In this document: positions 1-9,426 of the stretch, piece by piece
How the letters are laid out: each line of letters begins with the position of its first letter
How positions within the stretch are numbered: the stretch's first letter is position 1
NCBI GenBank assembly: GCA_029224185.1
Contig: CM055195.1
Span: 22,856,024 to 22,920,023, forward strand
Direction: 5' to 3'
DNA length: 64,000 nt
DNA from: Karalla daura
Lineage: Eukaryota; Chordata; Actinopteri; Chaetodontiformes; Leiognathidae
Made by a program: the position numbers and the translations under genes
Notes under the pieces: generated by a model
What the model saw: only the letters and a program-made list of their open reading frames with translations
What the model was told of the DNA's origin: nothing
Databases searched by the model: none

Positions 1-11
1 CAGGACCCAAC

Positions 12-22
12 GTCCCAGGGAC
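12..22. repeat. Dyad 1: GTCCC-A-GGGAC inverted repeat
   Basis: Perfect 5-bp arms around one base, present in G-headed monomers. In C-headed monomers the right arm reads 'gagac', which leaves one mismatch. It could form a very small hairpin or be a protein half-site pair; no function is shown. Confidence 0.8.
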
Positions 23-70
23 TTCAAATCTCGATCCGACTGACATAATGCGGCCCTTCTGAACACGCCA

Positions 71-90
71 GAGCATGTCTGGGCATGTCT
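71..90. other. Two abutting decamers matching RRRCWWGYYY (B/V/S-class monomers)
   Basis: Bases 71-80 'gagcatgtct' and 81-90 'gggcatgtct' each match the p53-family half-site consensus RRRCWWGYYY with no spacer. By hand count about 72 of 183 monomers (B, Bc, B', V, S classes) have both decamers intact. In A-class monomers the first decamer reads 'gagcgtgtct' and fails the CWWG core. This is a sequence match only. p53-family proteins are animal proteins, so the match has no meaning if the host is a plant or fungus. Confidence 0.45.
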
Positions 91-170
91 GGCCATGTCG
101 GGGCTGTGTGTCTAACTGTGTGTCTGGGTGTGTTTCTGGACATGTCAGAGCCTGTCTGGACATGTCAATG
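71..170. repeat. TG-rich subrepeat domain with 10-bp-phased CATG/TGTC units
   Basis: This third of the monomer is built from degenerate 10-bp units of the form 'gcatgtctgg'. TGTC cores start at 76, 86, 96, 109, 121, 143, 153 and 163. Two triplets (76/86/96 and 143/153/163) have exact 10-bp spacing, close to one DNA helical turn. GACATGTC palindromes lie at 139-146 and 159-166. The pattern suggests the monomer grew partly by amplification of a decamer. The domain is present in all monomers, with CpG/TpG variation at the first and fourth CATG positions. Confidence 0.85.
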
Positions 171-180
171 TATGGGGTCG

Positions 181-192
181 AAAAAAAATAAA
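181..192. repeat. Length-variable A tract (A8TA3 here) containing AATAAA
   Basis: The tract follows 'ggggtcg' or 'gggatcg' in every monomer and causes most length variation. Observed forms are A7TA3, A8TA3, A9TA3, and uninterrupted A11, A12, A13 or A14 before 'tgtc'. A13 or A14 before 'gtc' also occurs. The pure runs are explained by T-to-A change of the interrupting T followed by slippage; A13G/A14G also fit a further T-to-A change at the next T. Interrupted forms contain AATAAA, pure runs do not. Each form is tied to a monomer subtype. Confidence 0.9.
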
Positions 193-207
193 TGTCTCTC
201 GAAAGTA

Positions 208-213
208 GGTACC
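208..213. other. Conserved GGTACC palindrome (KpnI site), one per monomer
   Basis: 'gtaggtaccaatc' looks invariant across the monomers I read, giving one KpnI site every ~349 bp. Confidence 0.85.
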
Positions 214-251
214 AATCAACTCCAAACGGTCTGAAACGCGCTCCTAAATAG

Positions 252-264
252 GTCCTGGAAGGAC
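252..264. repeat. Dyad 2: GTCCT-GGA-AGGAC inverted repeat
   Basis: Perfect 5-bp arms with a 3-base centre inside 'aggtcctggaaggacgat'. It is conserved in nearly all monomers. Exceptions seen are m32 (G to C at 11086, breaking an arm) and m144 (C to T at 50197, breaking an arm). Confidence 0.8.
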
Positions 265-299
265 GATTTTGAGACGAGCACTTAGTCAAATTTTCACTC

Positions 300-309
300 G
301 TCGGCCGAC
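300..309. repeat. Dyad 3: perfect 10-bp palindrome GTCGGCCGAC
   Basis: A self-complementary decamer containing three CpGs and an EagI site. It appears in every monomer I inspected. Its three CpGs seem unmutated although other CpGs in the monomer are polymorphic, so it is the best single candidate for a conserved protein-binding site. Confidence 0.85.
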
Positions 310-349
310 CAACGCATTCTTATGGGGACACTTTAACGGCTTATCACTC

Positions 350-2095
350 CACAATCCAACGTCCCAGAGACTTCAAATCTCGATCCGTCTGACATAATGC
401 GGCCCTTCTGAACGCGCCGGAGCGTGTCTGGGCATGTCTGGCCATGTCGGGGCTGTGTGTCTAACTGTGTGTCTGGGTGTGTTTCTGGACACGTCAGAGC
501 CTGTCTGGACATGTCAATGTATGGGATCGAAAAAAAAAAAAAAGTCTCTCGAAAGTAGGTACCAATCAACTCCAAATGGTCCGAAACGCGCTCCTAAATA
601 GGTCCTGGAAGGACGATTTTGACAAGAGCACTTAGTCAAATTTTCACTCGTCGGCCGACCAATGCATTCTTATAGGGACACGTGAACGGCTTATCACTCC
701 AGGACCCAACGTCCCAGGGACTTCAAATCTCGATCCGTCTGACATAATGCGGCCCTTCTGAACACGCCGGAGCATGTCTGGGCATGTCTGGCCATGTCGG
801 GGCTGTGTGTCTAACTGTGTGTCTGGGTGTGTTTCTGGACATGTCAGAGCCTGTCTGGACATGTCAATGTATGGGGTCGAAAAAAAATAAATGTCTCTCG
901 AAAGTAGGTACCAATCAACTCCAAACGGTCTGAAACGCGCTCCTAAATAGGTCCTGGAAGGACGATTTTGACAAGAGCACTTAGTCAAATTTTCACTCGT
1001 CGGCCGACCAATGCATTCTTATGGGGACACGTGAACGGCTTATCACTCCAGGACCCAACGTCCCAGGGACTTCAAATCTCGATCCGTCTGACATAATGCG
1101 GCCCTTCTGAACACGCCAGAGCATGTCTGGGCATGTCTGGCCATGTCGGGGCTGTGTGTCTAACTGTGTGTCTGGGTGTGTTTCTGGACACGTCAGAGCC
1201 TGTCTGGACATGTCAATGTATGGGGTCGAAAAAAAATAAATGTCTCTCGAAAGTAGGTACCAATCAACTCCAAACGGTCTGAAACGCGCTCCTAAATAGG
1301 TCCTGGAAGGACGATTTTGACAAGAGCACTTAGTCAAATTTTCACTCGTCGGCCGACCAATGCATTCTTATGGGGACACGTGAACGGCTTATCACTCCAG
1401 GACCCAACGTCCCAGGGACTTCAAATCTCTATCCGTCTGACATAATGCGGCCCTTCTGAACACGCCAGAGCATGTCTGGGCATGTCTGGCCATGTCGGGG
1501 CTGTGTGTCTAACTGTGTGTCTGGGTGTGTTTCTGGACATGTCAGAGCCTGTCTGGACATGTCAATGTATGGGGTCGAAAAAAAAAAAATGTCTCTCGAA
1601 AGTAGGTACCAATCAACTCCAAATGGTCCGAAACGCGCTCCTAAATAGGTCCTGGAAGGACGATTTTGACAAGAGCACTTAGTCAAATTTTCACTCGTCG
1701 GCCGACTAATGCATTCTTATGGGGACACGTGAACGGCTTATCACTCCAGGACCCAACGTCCCAGGGACTTCAAATCTCGATCCGACTGACATAATGCGGC
1801 CCTTCTGAACACGCCAGAGCATGTCTGGGCATGTCTGGCCATGTCGGGGCTGTGTGTCTAACTGTGTGTCTGGGTGTGTTTCTGGACATGTCAGAGCCTG
1901 TCTGGACATGTCAATGTATGGGGTCGAAAAAAAATAAATGTCTCTCGAAAGTAGGTACCAATCAACTCCAAACGGTCTGAAACGCGCTCCTAAATAGGTC
2001 CTGGAAGGACGATTTTGAGACGAGCACTTAGTCAAATTTTCACTCGTCGGCCGACCAACGCATTCTTATGGGGACACTTTAACGGCTTATCACTC
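350..2095. repeat. 5-monomer higher-order unit, copy 1 (T-B'-Bc-S-V)
   Basis: Monomers start at 350, 700, 1049, 1398 and 1747. The unit of 1746 bp is marked by rare variants: 'cacaatcc' in the first, 'cacgccggagcatg' in the second (this form is only in m3, m43 and m48), and 'ctctatccg' in the fourth. The same five-subtype order recurs at 16063-17808, 15713 bp away. Confidence 0.9.
1028..1033. other. CACGTG hexamer at the right end of 'acgtg'-tailed monomers
   Basis: This example is in m3. The tail 'gacacgtgaacgg' gives a CACGTG core (plant G-box, animal E-box). In the other tail class it is replaced by 'cacttt'. It is present in most B and S monomers and in Q, T or M monomers that precede a G-headed copy, and absent from V and most A-class monomers. 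This is a short motif match with no evidence of use. Confidence 0.5.
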
Positions 2096-2795
2096 CACAA
2101 TCCAACGTCCCAGAGACTTCAAATCTCGATCCGTCTGACATAATGCGGCCCTTCTGAACGCGCCGGAGCGTGTCTGGGCATGTCTGGCCATGTCGGGGCT
2201 GTGTGTCTAACTGTGTGTCTGGGTGTGTTTCTGGACACGTCAGAGCCTGTCTGGACATGTCAATGTATGGGATCGAAAAAAAAAAAAAAGTCTCTCGAAA
2301 GTAGGTACCAATCAACTCCAAATGGTCCGAAACGCGCTCCTAAATAGGTCCTGGAAGGACGATTTTGAGACGAGCATTTAGTCAAATTTTCACTCGTCGG
2401 CCGACCAACGCATTCTCATGGGGACACTTTAACGGCTTATCACTCCACAACCCAACGTCCCAGAGACTTCAAATCTCGATCCGTCTGACATAATGCGGCC
2501 CTTCTGAACGCGCCGGAGCGTGTCTGGGCATGTCTGGCCATGTCGGGGCTTTGTGTCTAACTGTGTGTCTGGGTGTGTTTCTGGACACGTCAGAGCCTGT
2601 CTGGACATGTGAATGTATGGGATCGAAAAAAGAATAAATGTCTCTCGAAAGTAGGTACCAATCAACTCCAAATGGTCCGAAACGCGCTCCTAAATAGGTC
2701 CTGGAAGGACGATTTTGAGACGAGCACTTAGTCAAATTTTCACTCGTCGGCCGACTAATGCATTCTTATGGGGACACGTGAACGGCTTATCACTC
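2096..2795. repeat. Monomers m7-m8 (T, M)
   Basis: Starts are 2096 and 2446. m7 has a private C to T at 2377 ('gagcattta'). m8 has an A to G inside its A tract at 2632, so the tract reads A6GA2TA3. m8 is an M-type monomer ending in 'gactaatgc', which precedes a V monomer here and at m30, m94, m111, m115, m121, m129, m153, m169 and m173. Confidence 0.9.
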
Positions 2796-5700
2796 CAGGA
2801 CCCAACGTCCCAGGGACTTCAAATCTCGATCCGACTGACATAATGCGGCCCTTCTGAACACGCCAGAGCATGTCTGGGCATGTCTGGCCATGTCGGGGCT
2901 GTGTGTCTAACTGTGTGTCTGGGTGTGTTTCTGGACATGTCAGAGCCTGTCTGGACATGTCAATGTATGGGGTCGAAAAAAAATAAATGTCTCTCGAAAG
3001 TAGGTACCAATCAACTCCAAACGGTCTGAAACGCGCTCCTAAATAGGTCCTGGAAGGACGATTTTGAGACGAGCACTTAGTCAAATTTTCACTCGTCGGC
3101 CGACCAACGCATTCTTATGGGGACACTTTAACGGCTTATCACTCCACAACCCAACGTCCCAGAGACTTCAAATCTCGATCCGTCTGACATAATGCGGCCC
3201 TTCTGAACGCGCCGGAGCGTGTCTGGGCATGTCTGGCCATGTCGGGGCTGTGTGTCTAACTGTGTGTCTGGGTGTGTTTCTGGACACGTCAGAGCCTGTC
3301 TGGACATGTCAATGTATGGGATCGAAAAAAAAAAAAAAGTCTCTCGAAAGTAGGTACCAATCAACTCCAAATGGTCCGAAACGCGCTCCTAAATAGGTCC
3401 TGGAAGGACGATTTTGAGACGAGCACTTAGTCAAATTTTCACTCGTCGGCCGACCAACGCATTCTCATGGGGACACTTTAACGGCTTATCACTCCACAAC
3501 CCAACGTCCCAGAGACTTCAAATCTCGATCCGTCTGACATAATGCGGCCCTTCTGAACGCGCCGGAGCGTGTCTGGGCATGTCTGGCCATGTCGGGGCTT
3601 TGTGTCTAACTGTGTGTCTGGGTGTGTTTCTGGACACGTCAGAGCCTGTCTGGACATGTGAATGTATGGGATCGAAAAAAAAATAAATGTCTCTCGAAAG
3701 TAGGTACCAATCAACTCCAAATGGTCCGAAACGCGCTCCTAAATAGGTCCTGGAAGGACGATTTTGAGACGAGCACTTAGTCAAATTTTCACTCGTCGGC
3801 CGACCAACGCATTCTCATGGGTACACTTTAACGGCTTATCACTCCACAACCCAACGTCCCAGAGACTTCAAATCTCGATCCGTCTGACATAATGTGGCCC
3901 TTCTGAACGCGCCGGAGCGTGTCTGGGCATGTCTGGCCATGTCGGGGCTGTGTGTCTAACTGTGTGTCTGGGTGTGTTTCTGGACACGTCAGAGCCTGTC
4001 TGGACATGTCAATGTATGGGATCGAAAAAAAAAAAAATGTCTCTCGAAAGTAGGTACCAATCAACTCCAAATGGTCCGAAACGCGCTCCTAAATAGGTCC
4101 TGGAAGGACGATTTTGAGACGAGCACTTAGTCAAATTTTCACTCGTCGGCCGACTAATGCATTCTCATGGGGACACTTTAACGGCTTATCACTCCACAAC
4201 CCAACGTCCCAGAGACTTCAAATCTCGATCCGTCTGACATAATGCGGCCCTTCTGAACGCGCCGGAGCGTGTCTGGGCATGTCTGGCCATGTCGGGGCTG
4301 TGTGTCTAACTGTGTGTCTGGGTGTGTTTCTGGACACGTCAGAGCCTGTCTGGACATGTCAATGTATGGGATCGAAAAAAATAAATGTCTCTCGAAAGTA
4401 GGTACCAATCAACTCCAAATGGTCCGAAACGCGCTCCTAAATAGGTCCTGGAAGGACGATTTTGAGACGAGCACTTAGTCAAATTTTCACTCGTCGGCCG
4501 ACCAACGCATTCTTATGGGGACACTTTAACGGCTTATCACTCCACAACCCAACGTCCCAGAGACTTCAAATCTCGATCCGTCTGACATAATGCGGCCCTT
4601 CTGAACGCGCCGGAGCGTGTCTGGGCATGTCTGGCCATGTCGGGGCTGTGTGTCTAACTGTGTGTCTGGGTGTGTTTCTGGACATGTCAGAGCCTGTCTG
4701 GACATGTCAATGTATGGGGTCGAAAAAAAATAAATGTCTCTCGAAAGTAGGTACCAATCAACTCCAAACGGTCTGAAACGCGCTCCTAAATAGGTCCTGG
4801 AAGGACGATTTTGACAAGAGCACTTAGTCAAATTTTCACTCGTCGGCCGACCAATGCATTCTTATGGGGACACGTGAACGGCTTATCACTCCAGGACCCA
4901 ACGTCCCAGGGACTTCAAATCTCGATCCGTCTGACATAATGCGGCCCTTCTGAACACGCCAGAGCATGTCTGGGCATGTCTGGCCATGTCGGGGCTGTGT
5001 GTCTAACTGTGTGTCTGGGTGTGTTTCTGGACACGTCAGAGCCTGTCTGGACATGTCAATGTATGGGGTCGAAAAAAAATAAATGTCTCTCGAAAGTAGG
5101 TACCAATCAACTCCAAATGGTCCGAAACGCGCTCCTAAATAGGTCCTGGAAGGACGATTTTGAGACGAGCACTTAGTCAAATTTTCACTCGTCGGCCGAC
5201 CAACGCATTCTTATGGGGACACTTTAACGGCTTATCACTCCACAACCCAACGTCCCAGAGACTTCAAATCTCGATCCGTCTGACATAATGCGGCCCTTCT
5301 GAACGCGCCGGAGCGTGTCTGGGCATGTCTGGCCATGTCGGGGCTGTGTGTCTAACTGTGTGTCTGGGTGTGTTTCTGGACACGTCAGAGCCTGTCTGGA
5401 CATGTCAATGTATGGGGTCGAAAAAAAATAAATGTCTCTCGAAAGTAGGTACCAATCAACTCCAAACGGTCTGAAACGCGCTCCTAAATAGGTCCTGGAA
5501 GGACGATTTTGACAAGAGCACTTAGTCAAATTTTCACTCGTCGGCCGACCAATGCATTCTTATAGGGACACGTGAACGGCTTATCACTCCACAACCCAAC
5601 GTCCCAGAGACTTCAAATCTCGATCCGTCTGACATAATGCGGCCCTTCTGAACGCGCCGGGGCGTGTCTGGGCATGTCTGGCCATGTCGGGGCTGTGTGT

Positions 5701-5937
5701 CTAACTGTGTGTCTGGGTGTGTTTCTGGACACGTCAGAGCCTGTCTGGACATGTCAATGTATGGGGTCGAAAAAAAAAAATGTCTCTCGAAAGTAGGTAC
5801 CAATCAACTCCAAATGGTCCGAAACGCGCTCCTAAATAGGTCCTGGAAGGACGATTTTGACAAGAGCACTTAGTCAAATTTTCACTCGTCGGCCGACTAA
5901 TGCATTCTTATGGGGACACGTGAACGGCTTATCACTC
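2796..5937. repeat. 9-monomer block V-A14G-M-N-A7-A8-Bc-A8-Q
   Basis: Starts are 2796, 3145, 3495, 3845, 4195, 4543, 4892, 5241 and 5590. The block is repeated at 17460-20601 at a constant offset of 14664 bp. Linked rare variants support this, including 'catgggtac' at the end of M and 'ataatgtggccc' in N. The match begins near 2.72 kb and ends near 5.9 kb, where Q in this copy ends 'gactaatgc' and the other copy ends 'gaccaacgc'. Confidence 0.9.
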
Positions 5938-8900
5938 CAGGACCCAACGTCCCAGGGACTTCAAATCTCGATCCGACTGACATAATGCGGCCCTTCTGAA
6001 CACGCCAGAGCATGTCTGGGCATGTCTGGCCATGTCGGGGCTGTGTGTCTAACTGTGTGTCTGGGTGTGTTTCTGGACATGTCAGAGCCTGTCTGGACAT
6101 GTCAATGTATGGGGTCGAAAAAAAATAAATGTCTCTCGAAAGTAGGTACCAATCAACTCCAAACGGTCTGAAACGCGCTCCTAAATAGGTCCTGGAAGGA
6201 CGATTTTGAGACGAGCACTTAGTCAAATTTTCACTCGTCGGCCGACCAACGCATTCTTATGGGGACACTTTAACGGCTTATCACTCCACAATCCAACGTC
6301 CCAGAGACTTCAAATCTCGATCCGTCTGACATAATGCGGCCCTTCTGAACGCGCCGGAGCGTGTCTGGGCATGTCTGGCCATGTCGGGGCTGTGTGTCTA
6401 ACTGTGTGTCTGGGTGTGTTTCTGGACACGTCAGAGCCTGTCTGGACATGTCAATGTATGGGATCGAAAAAAAAAAAAAAGTCTCTCGAAAGTAGGTACC
6501 AATCAACTCCAAATGGTCCGAAACGCGCTCCTAAATAGGTCCTGGAAGGACGATTTTGACAAGAGCACTTAGTCAAATTTTCACTCGTCGGCCGACCAAT
6601 GCATTCTCATGGGGACACGTGAACGGCTTATCACTCCAGGACCCAACGTCCCAGGGACTTCAAATCTCGATCCGTCTGACATAATGCGGCCCTTCTGAAC
6701 ACGCCAGAGCATGTCTGGGCATGTCTGGCCATGTCGGGGCTGTGTGTCTAACTGTGTGTCTGGGTGTGTTTCTGGACATGTCAGAGCCTGTCTGGACATG
6801 TCAATGTATGGGGTCGAAAAAAAATAAATGTCTCTCGAAAGTAGGTACCAATCAACTCCAAACGGTCTGAAACGCGCTCCTAAATAGGTCCTGGAAGGAC
6901 GATTTTGACAAGAGCACTTAGTCAAATTTTCACTCGTCGGCCGACCAATGCATTCTTATGGGGACACGTGAACGGCTTATCACTCCAGGACCCAACGTCC
7001 CAGGGACTTCAAATCTCGATCCGTCTGACATAATGCGGCCCTTCTGAACACGCCAGAGCATGTCTGGGCATGTCTGGCCATGTCGGGGCTGTGTGTCTAA
7101 CTGTGTGTCTGGGTGTGTTTCTGGACATGTCAGAGCCTGTCTGGACATGTCAATATATGGGGTCGAAAAAAAATAAATGTCTCTCGAAAGTAGGTACCAA
7201 TCAACTCCAAACGGTCTGAAACGCGCTCCTAAATAGGTCCTGGAAGGACGATTTTGACAAGAGCACTTAGTCAAATTTTCACTCGTCGGCCGACCAATGC
7301 ATTCTTATAGGGACACGTGAACGGCTTATCACTCCACAACCCAACGTCCCAGAGACTTCAAATCTCGATCCGTCTGACATAATGCGGCCCTTCTGAACGC
7401 GCCGGGGCGTGTCTGGGCATGTCTGGCCATGTCGGGGCTGTGTGTCTAACTGTGTGTCTGGGTGTGTTTCTGGACACGTCAGAGCCTGTCTGGACATGTC
7501 AATGTATGGGGTCGAAAAAAAAAAATGTCTCTCGAAAGTAGGTACCAATCAACTCCAAATGGTCCGAAACGCGCTCCTAAATAGGTCCTGGAAGGACGAT
7601 TTTGACAAGAGCACTTAGTCAAATTTTCACTCGTCGGCCGACCAACGCATTCTCATGGGGACACTTTAACGGCTTATCACTCCACAACCCAACGTCCCAG
7701 AGACTTCAAATCTCGATCCGTCTGACATAATGCGGCCCTTCTGAACGCGCCGGAGCGTGTCTGGGCATGTCTGGCCATGTCGGGGCTGTGTGTCTAACTG
7801 TGTGTCTGGGTGTGTTTCTGGACATGTCAGAGCCTGTCTGGACATGTCAATGTATGGGATCGAAAAAAATAAATGTCTCTCGAAAGTAGGTACCAATCAA
7901 CTCCAAATGGTCCGAAACGCGCTCCTAAATAGGTCCTGGAAGGACGATTTTGAGACGAGCACTTAGTCAAATTTTCACTCGTCGGCCGACCAACGCATTC
8001 TTATGGGGACACTTTAACGGCTTATCACTCCACAACCCAACGTCCCAGAGACTTCAAATCTCGATCCGTCTGACATAATGCGGCCCTTCTGAACGCGCCG
8101 GAGCGTGTCTGGGCATGTCTGGCCATGTCGGGGCTGTGTGTCTAACTGTGTGTCTGGGTGTGTTTCTGGACACGTCAGAGCCTGTCTGGACATGTCAATG
8201 TATGGGATCGAAAAAAAAAAAATGTCTCTCGAAAGTAGGTACCAATCAACTCCAAACGGTCTGAAACGCGCTCCTAAATAGGTCCTGGAAGGACGATTTT
8301 GACAAGAGCACTTAGTCAAATTTTCACTCGTCGGCCGACCAATGCATTCTTATGGGGACACGTGAACGGCTTATCACTCCAGGACCCAACGTCCCAGGGA
8401 CTTCAAATCTCGATCCGTCTGACATAATGCGGCCCTTCTGAACACGCCAGAGCATGTCTGGGCATGTCTGGCCATGTCGGGGCTGTGTGTCTAACTGTGT
8501 GTCTGGGTGTGTTTCTGGACATGTCAGAGCCTGTCTGGACATGTCAATGTATGGGATCGAAAAAAAATAAATGTCTCTCGAAAGTAGGTACCAATCAACT
8601 CCAAACGGTCTGAAACGCGCTCCTAAATAGGTCCTGGAAGGACGATTTTGACAAGAGCACTTAGTCAAATTTTCACTCGTCGGCCGACCAATGCATTCTT
8701 ATGGGGACACGTGAACGGCTTATCACTCCAGGACCCAACGTCCCAGGGACTTCAAATCTCGATCCGTCTGACATAATGCGGCCCTTCTGAACACGCCAGA
8801 GCATGTCTGGGCATGTCTGGCCATGTCGGGGCTGTGTGTCTAACTGTGTGTCTGGGTGTGTTTCTGGACACGTCAGAGCCTGTCTGGACATGTCAATGTA

Positions 8901-9426
8901 TGGGGTCGAAAAAAAATAAATGTCTCTCGAAAGTAGGTACCAATCAACTCCAAACGGTCTGAAACGCGCTCCTAAATAGGTCCTGGAAGGACGATTTTGA
9001 CAAGAGCACTTAGTCAAATTTTCACTCGTCGGCCGACCAATGCATTCTTATGGGGACACGTGAACGGCTTATCACTCCAGGACCCAACGTCCCAGGGACT
9101 TCAAATCTCTATCCGTCTGACATAATGCGGCCCTTCTGAACACGCCAGAGCATGTCTGGGCATGTCTGGCCATGTCGGGGCTGTGTGTCTAACTGTGTGT
9201 CTGGGTGTGTTTCTGGACATGTCAGAGCCTGTCTGGACATGTCAATGTATGGGGTCGAAAAAAAATAAATGTCTCTCGAAAGTAGGTACCAATCAACTCC
9301 AAATGGTCCGAAACGCGCTCCTAAATAGGTCCTGGAAGGACGATTTTGAGACGAGCACTTAGTCAAATTTTCACTCGTCGGCCGACTAATGCATTCTTAT
9401 GGGGACACGTGAACGGCTTATCACTC
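5938..9426. repeat. 10-monomer block V-T-B-B-Q-A7-A12-B-Bc-S
   Basis: Starts are 5938, 6287, 6637, 6986, 7335, 7683, 8031, 8380, 8729 and 9078. m21 has a private G to A at 7155 ('caatatatgg'). m25 is a mixed copy, B-class body with the 'gggatcg' normally seen in A-class. m27 has an S head ('ctctatccg') but an A8TA3 tract instead of the pure A run seen in most S copies. The B-B-Q-A7 order resembles part of the 13-monomer unit further right. Confidence 0.88.

Larger units (their letters stand above)
1..349. repeat. Reference monomer m1 (subtype V)
   Basis: This is the first complete monomer, used as the coordinate frame for sub-elements. It has a head region (1-60), a GC-rich block with three CpG/CpA polymorphic sites (61-80), a TG-rich subrepeat domain (71-170), an A8TA3 tract (181-192), a KpnI palindrome (208-213), a 'gaaacgcgctcctaaatagg' block (233-252), and a terminal block with the 10-bp palindrome at 300-309. 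V monomers carry 'gatccgactg' where all others have 'gatccgtctg', and a 'gagacgagc'...'actttaac' right end. I count V at m1, 6, 9, 18, 28, 31, 46, 51, 95, 112, 116, 122, 130, 149, 154, 170, 174, with a hybrid at m178. The spacing is irregular. Confidence 0.95.

Noticed and set aside
176..215. CENP-B box
   Set aside because: The closest stretch I found on the minus strand ('tttcgagagacattt') has TTCG and one spaced A but lacks the CGGG half of the core consensus.
233..252. Telomere-like or tRNA/5S-derived sequence near 'ctcctaaatagg'
   Set aside because: No tandem TTTAGGG/TTAGGG units and no A-box/B-box pair of a polymerase III gene could be found.
1..349. Monomer as a dimer of two ~175-bp halves
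   Set aside because: By eye the halves share only short pieces such as GTCC...GGAC dyads; there is no convincing end-to-end similarity. A gapped self-alignment would be decisive.
644..988. Minus-strand open frames of 76-114 codons recurring in most monomers
   Set aside because: They follow from the repeat: the same frame recurs each ~349 bp, and 349 is not a multiple of 3, so reading across monomers shifts frame. The longest begin at TTG. The ATG-started part is only about 72 codons. The peptide shows no domain I recognise, and the A-tract length change shifts its frame between subtypes. No promoter or splice context is visible.
1482..1682. Plus-strand open frames of 63-70 codons starting MSGHV
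   Set aside because: ATG-started but translated from the TG-rich subrepeat and the A tract (polylysine run), with the frame depending on tract length. No recognisable domain; a repeat by-product.
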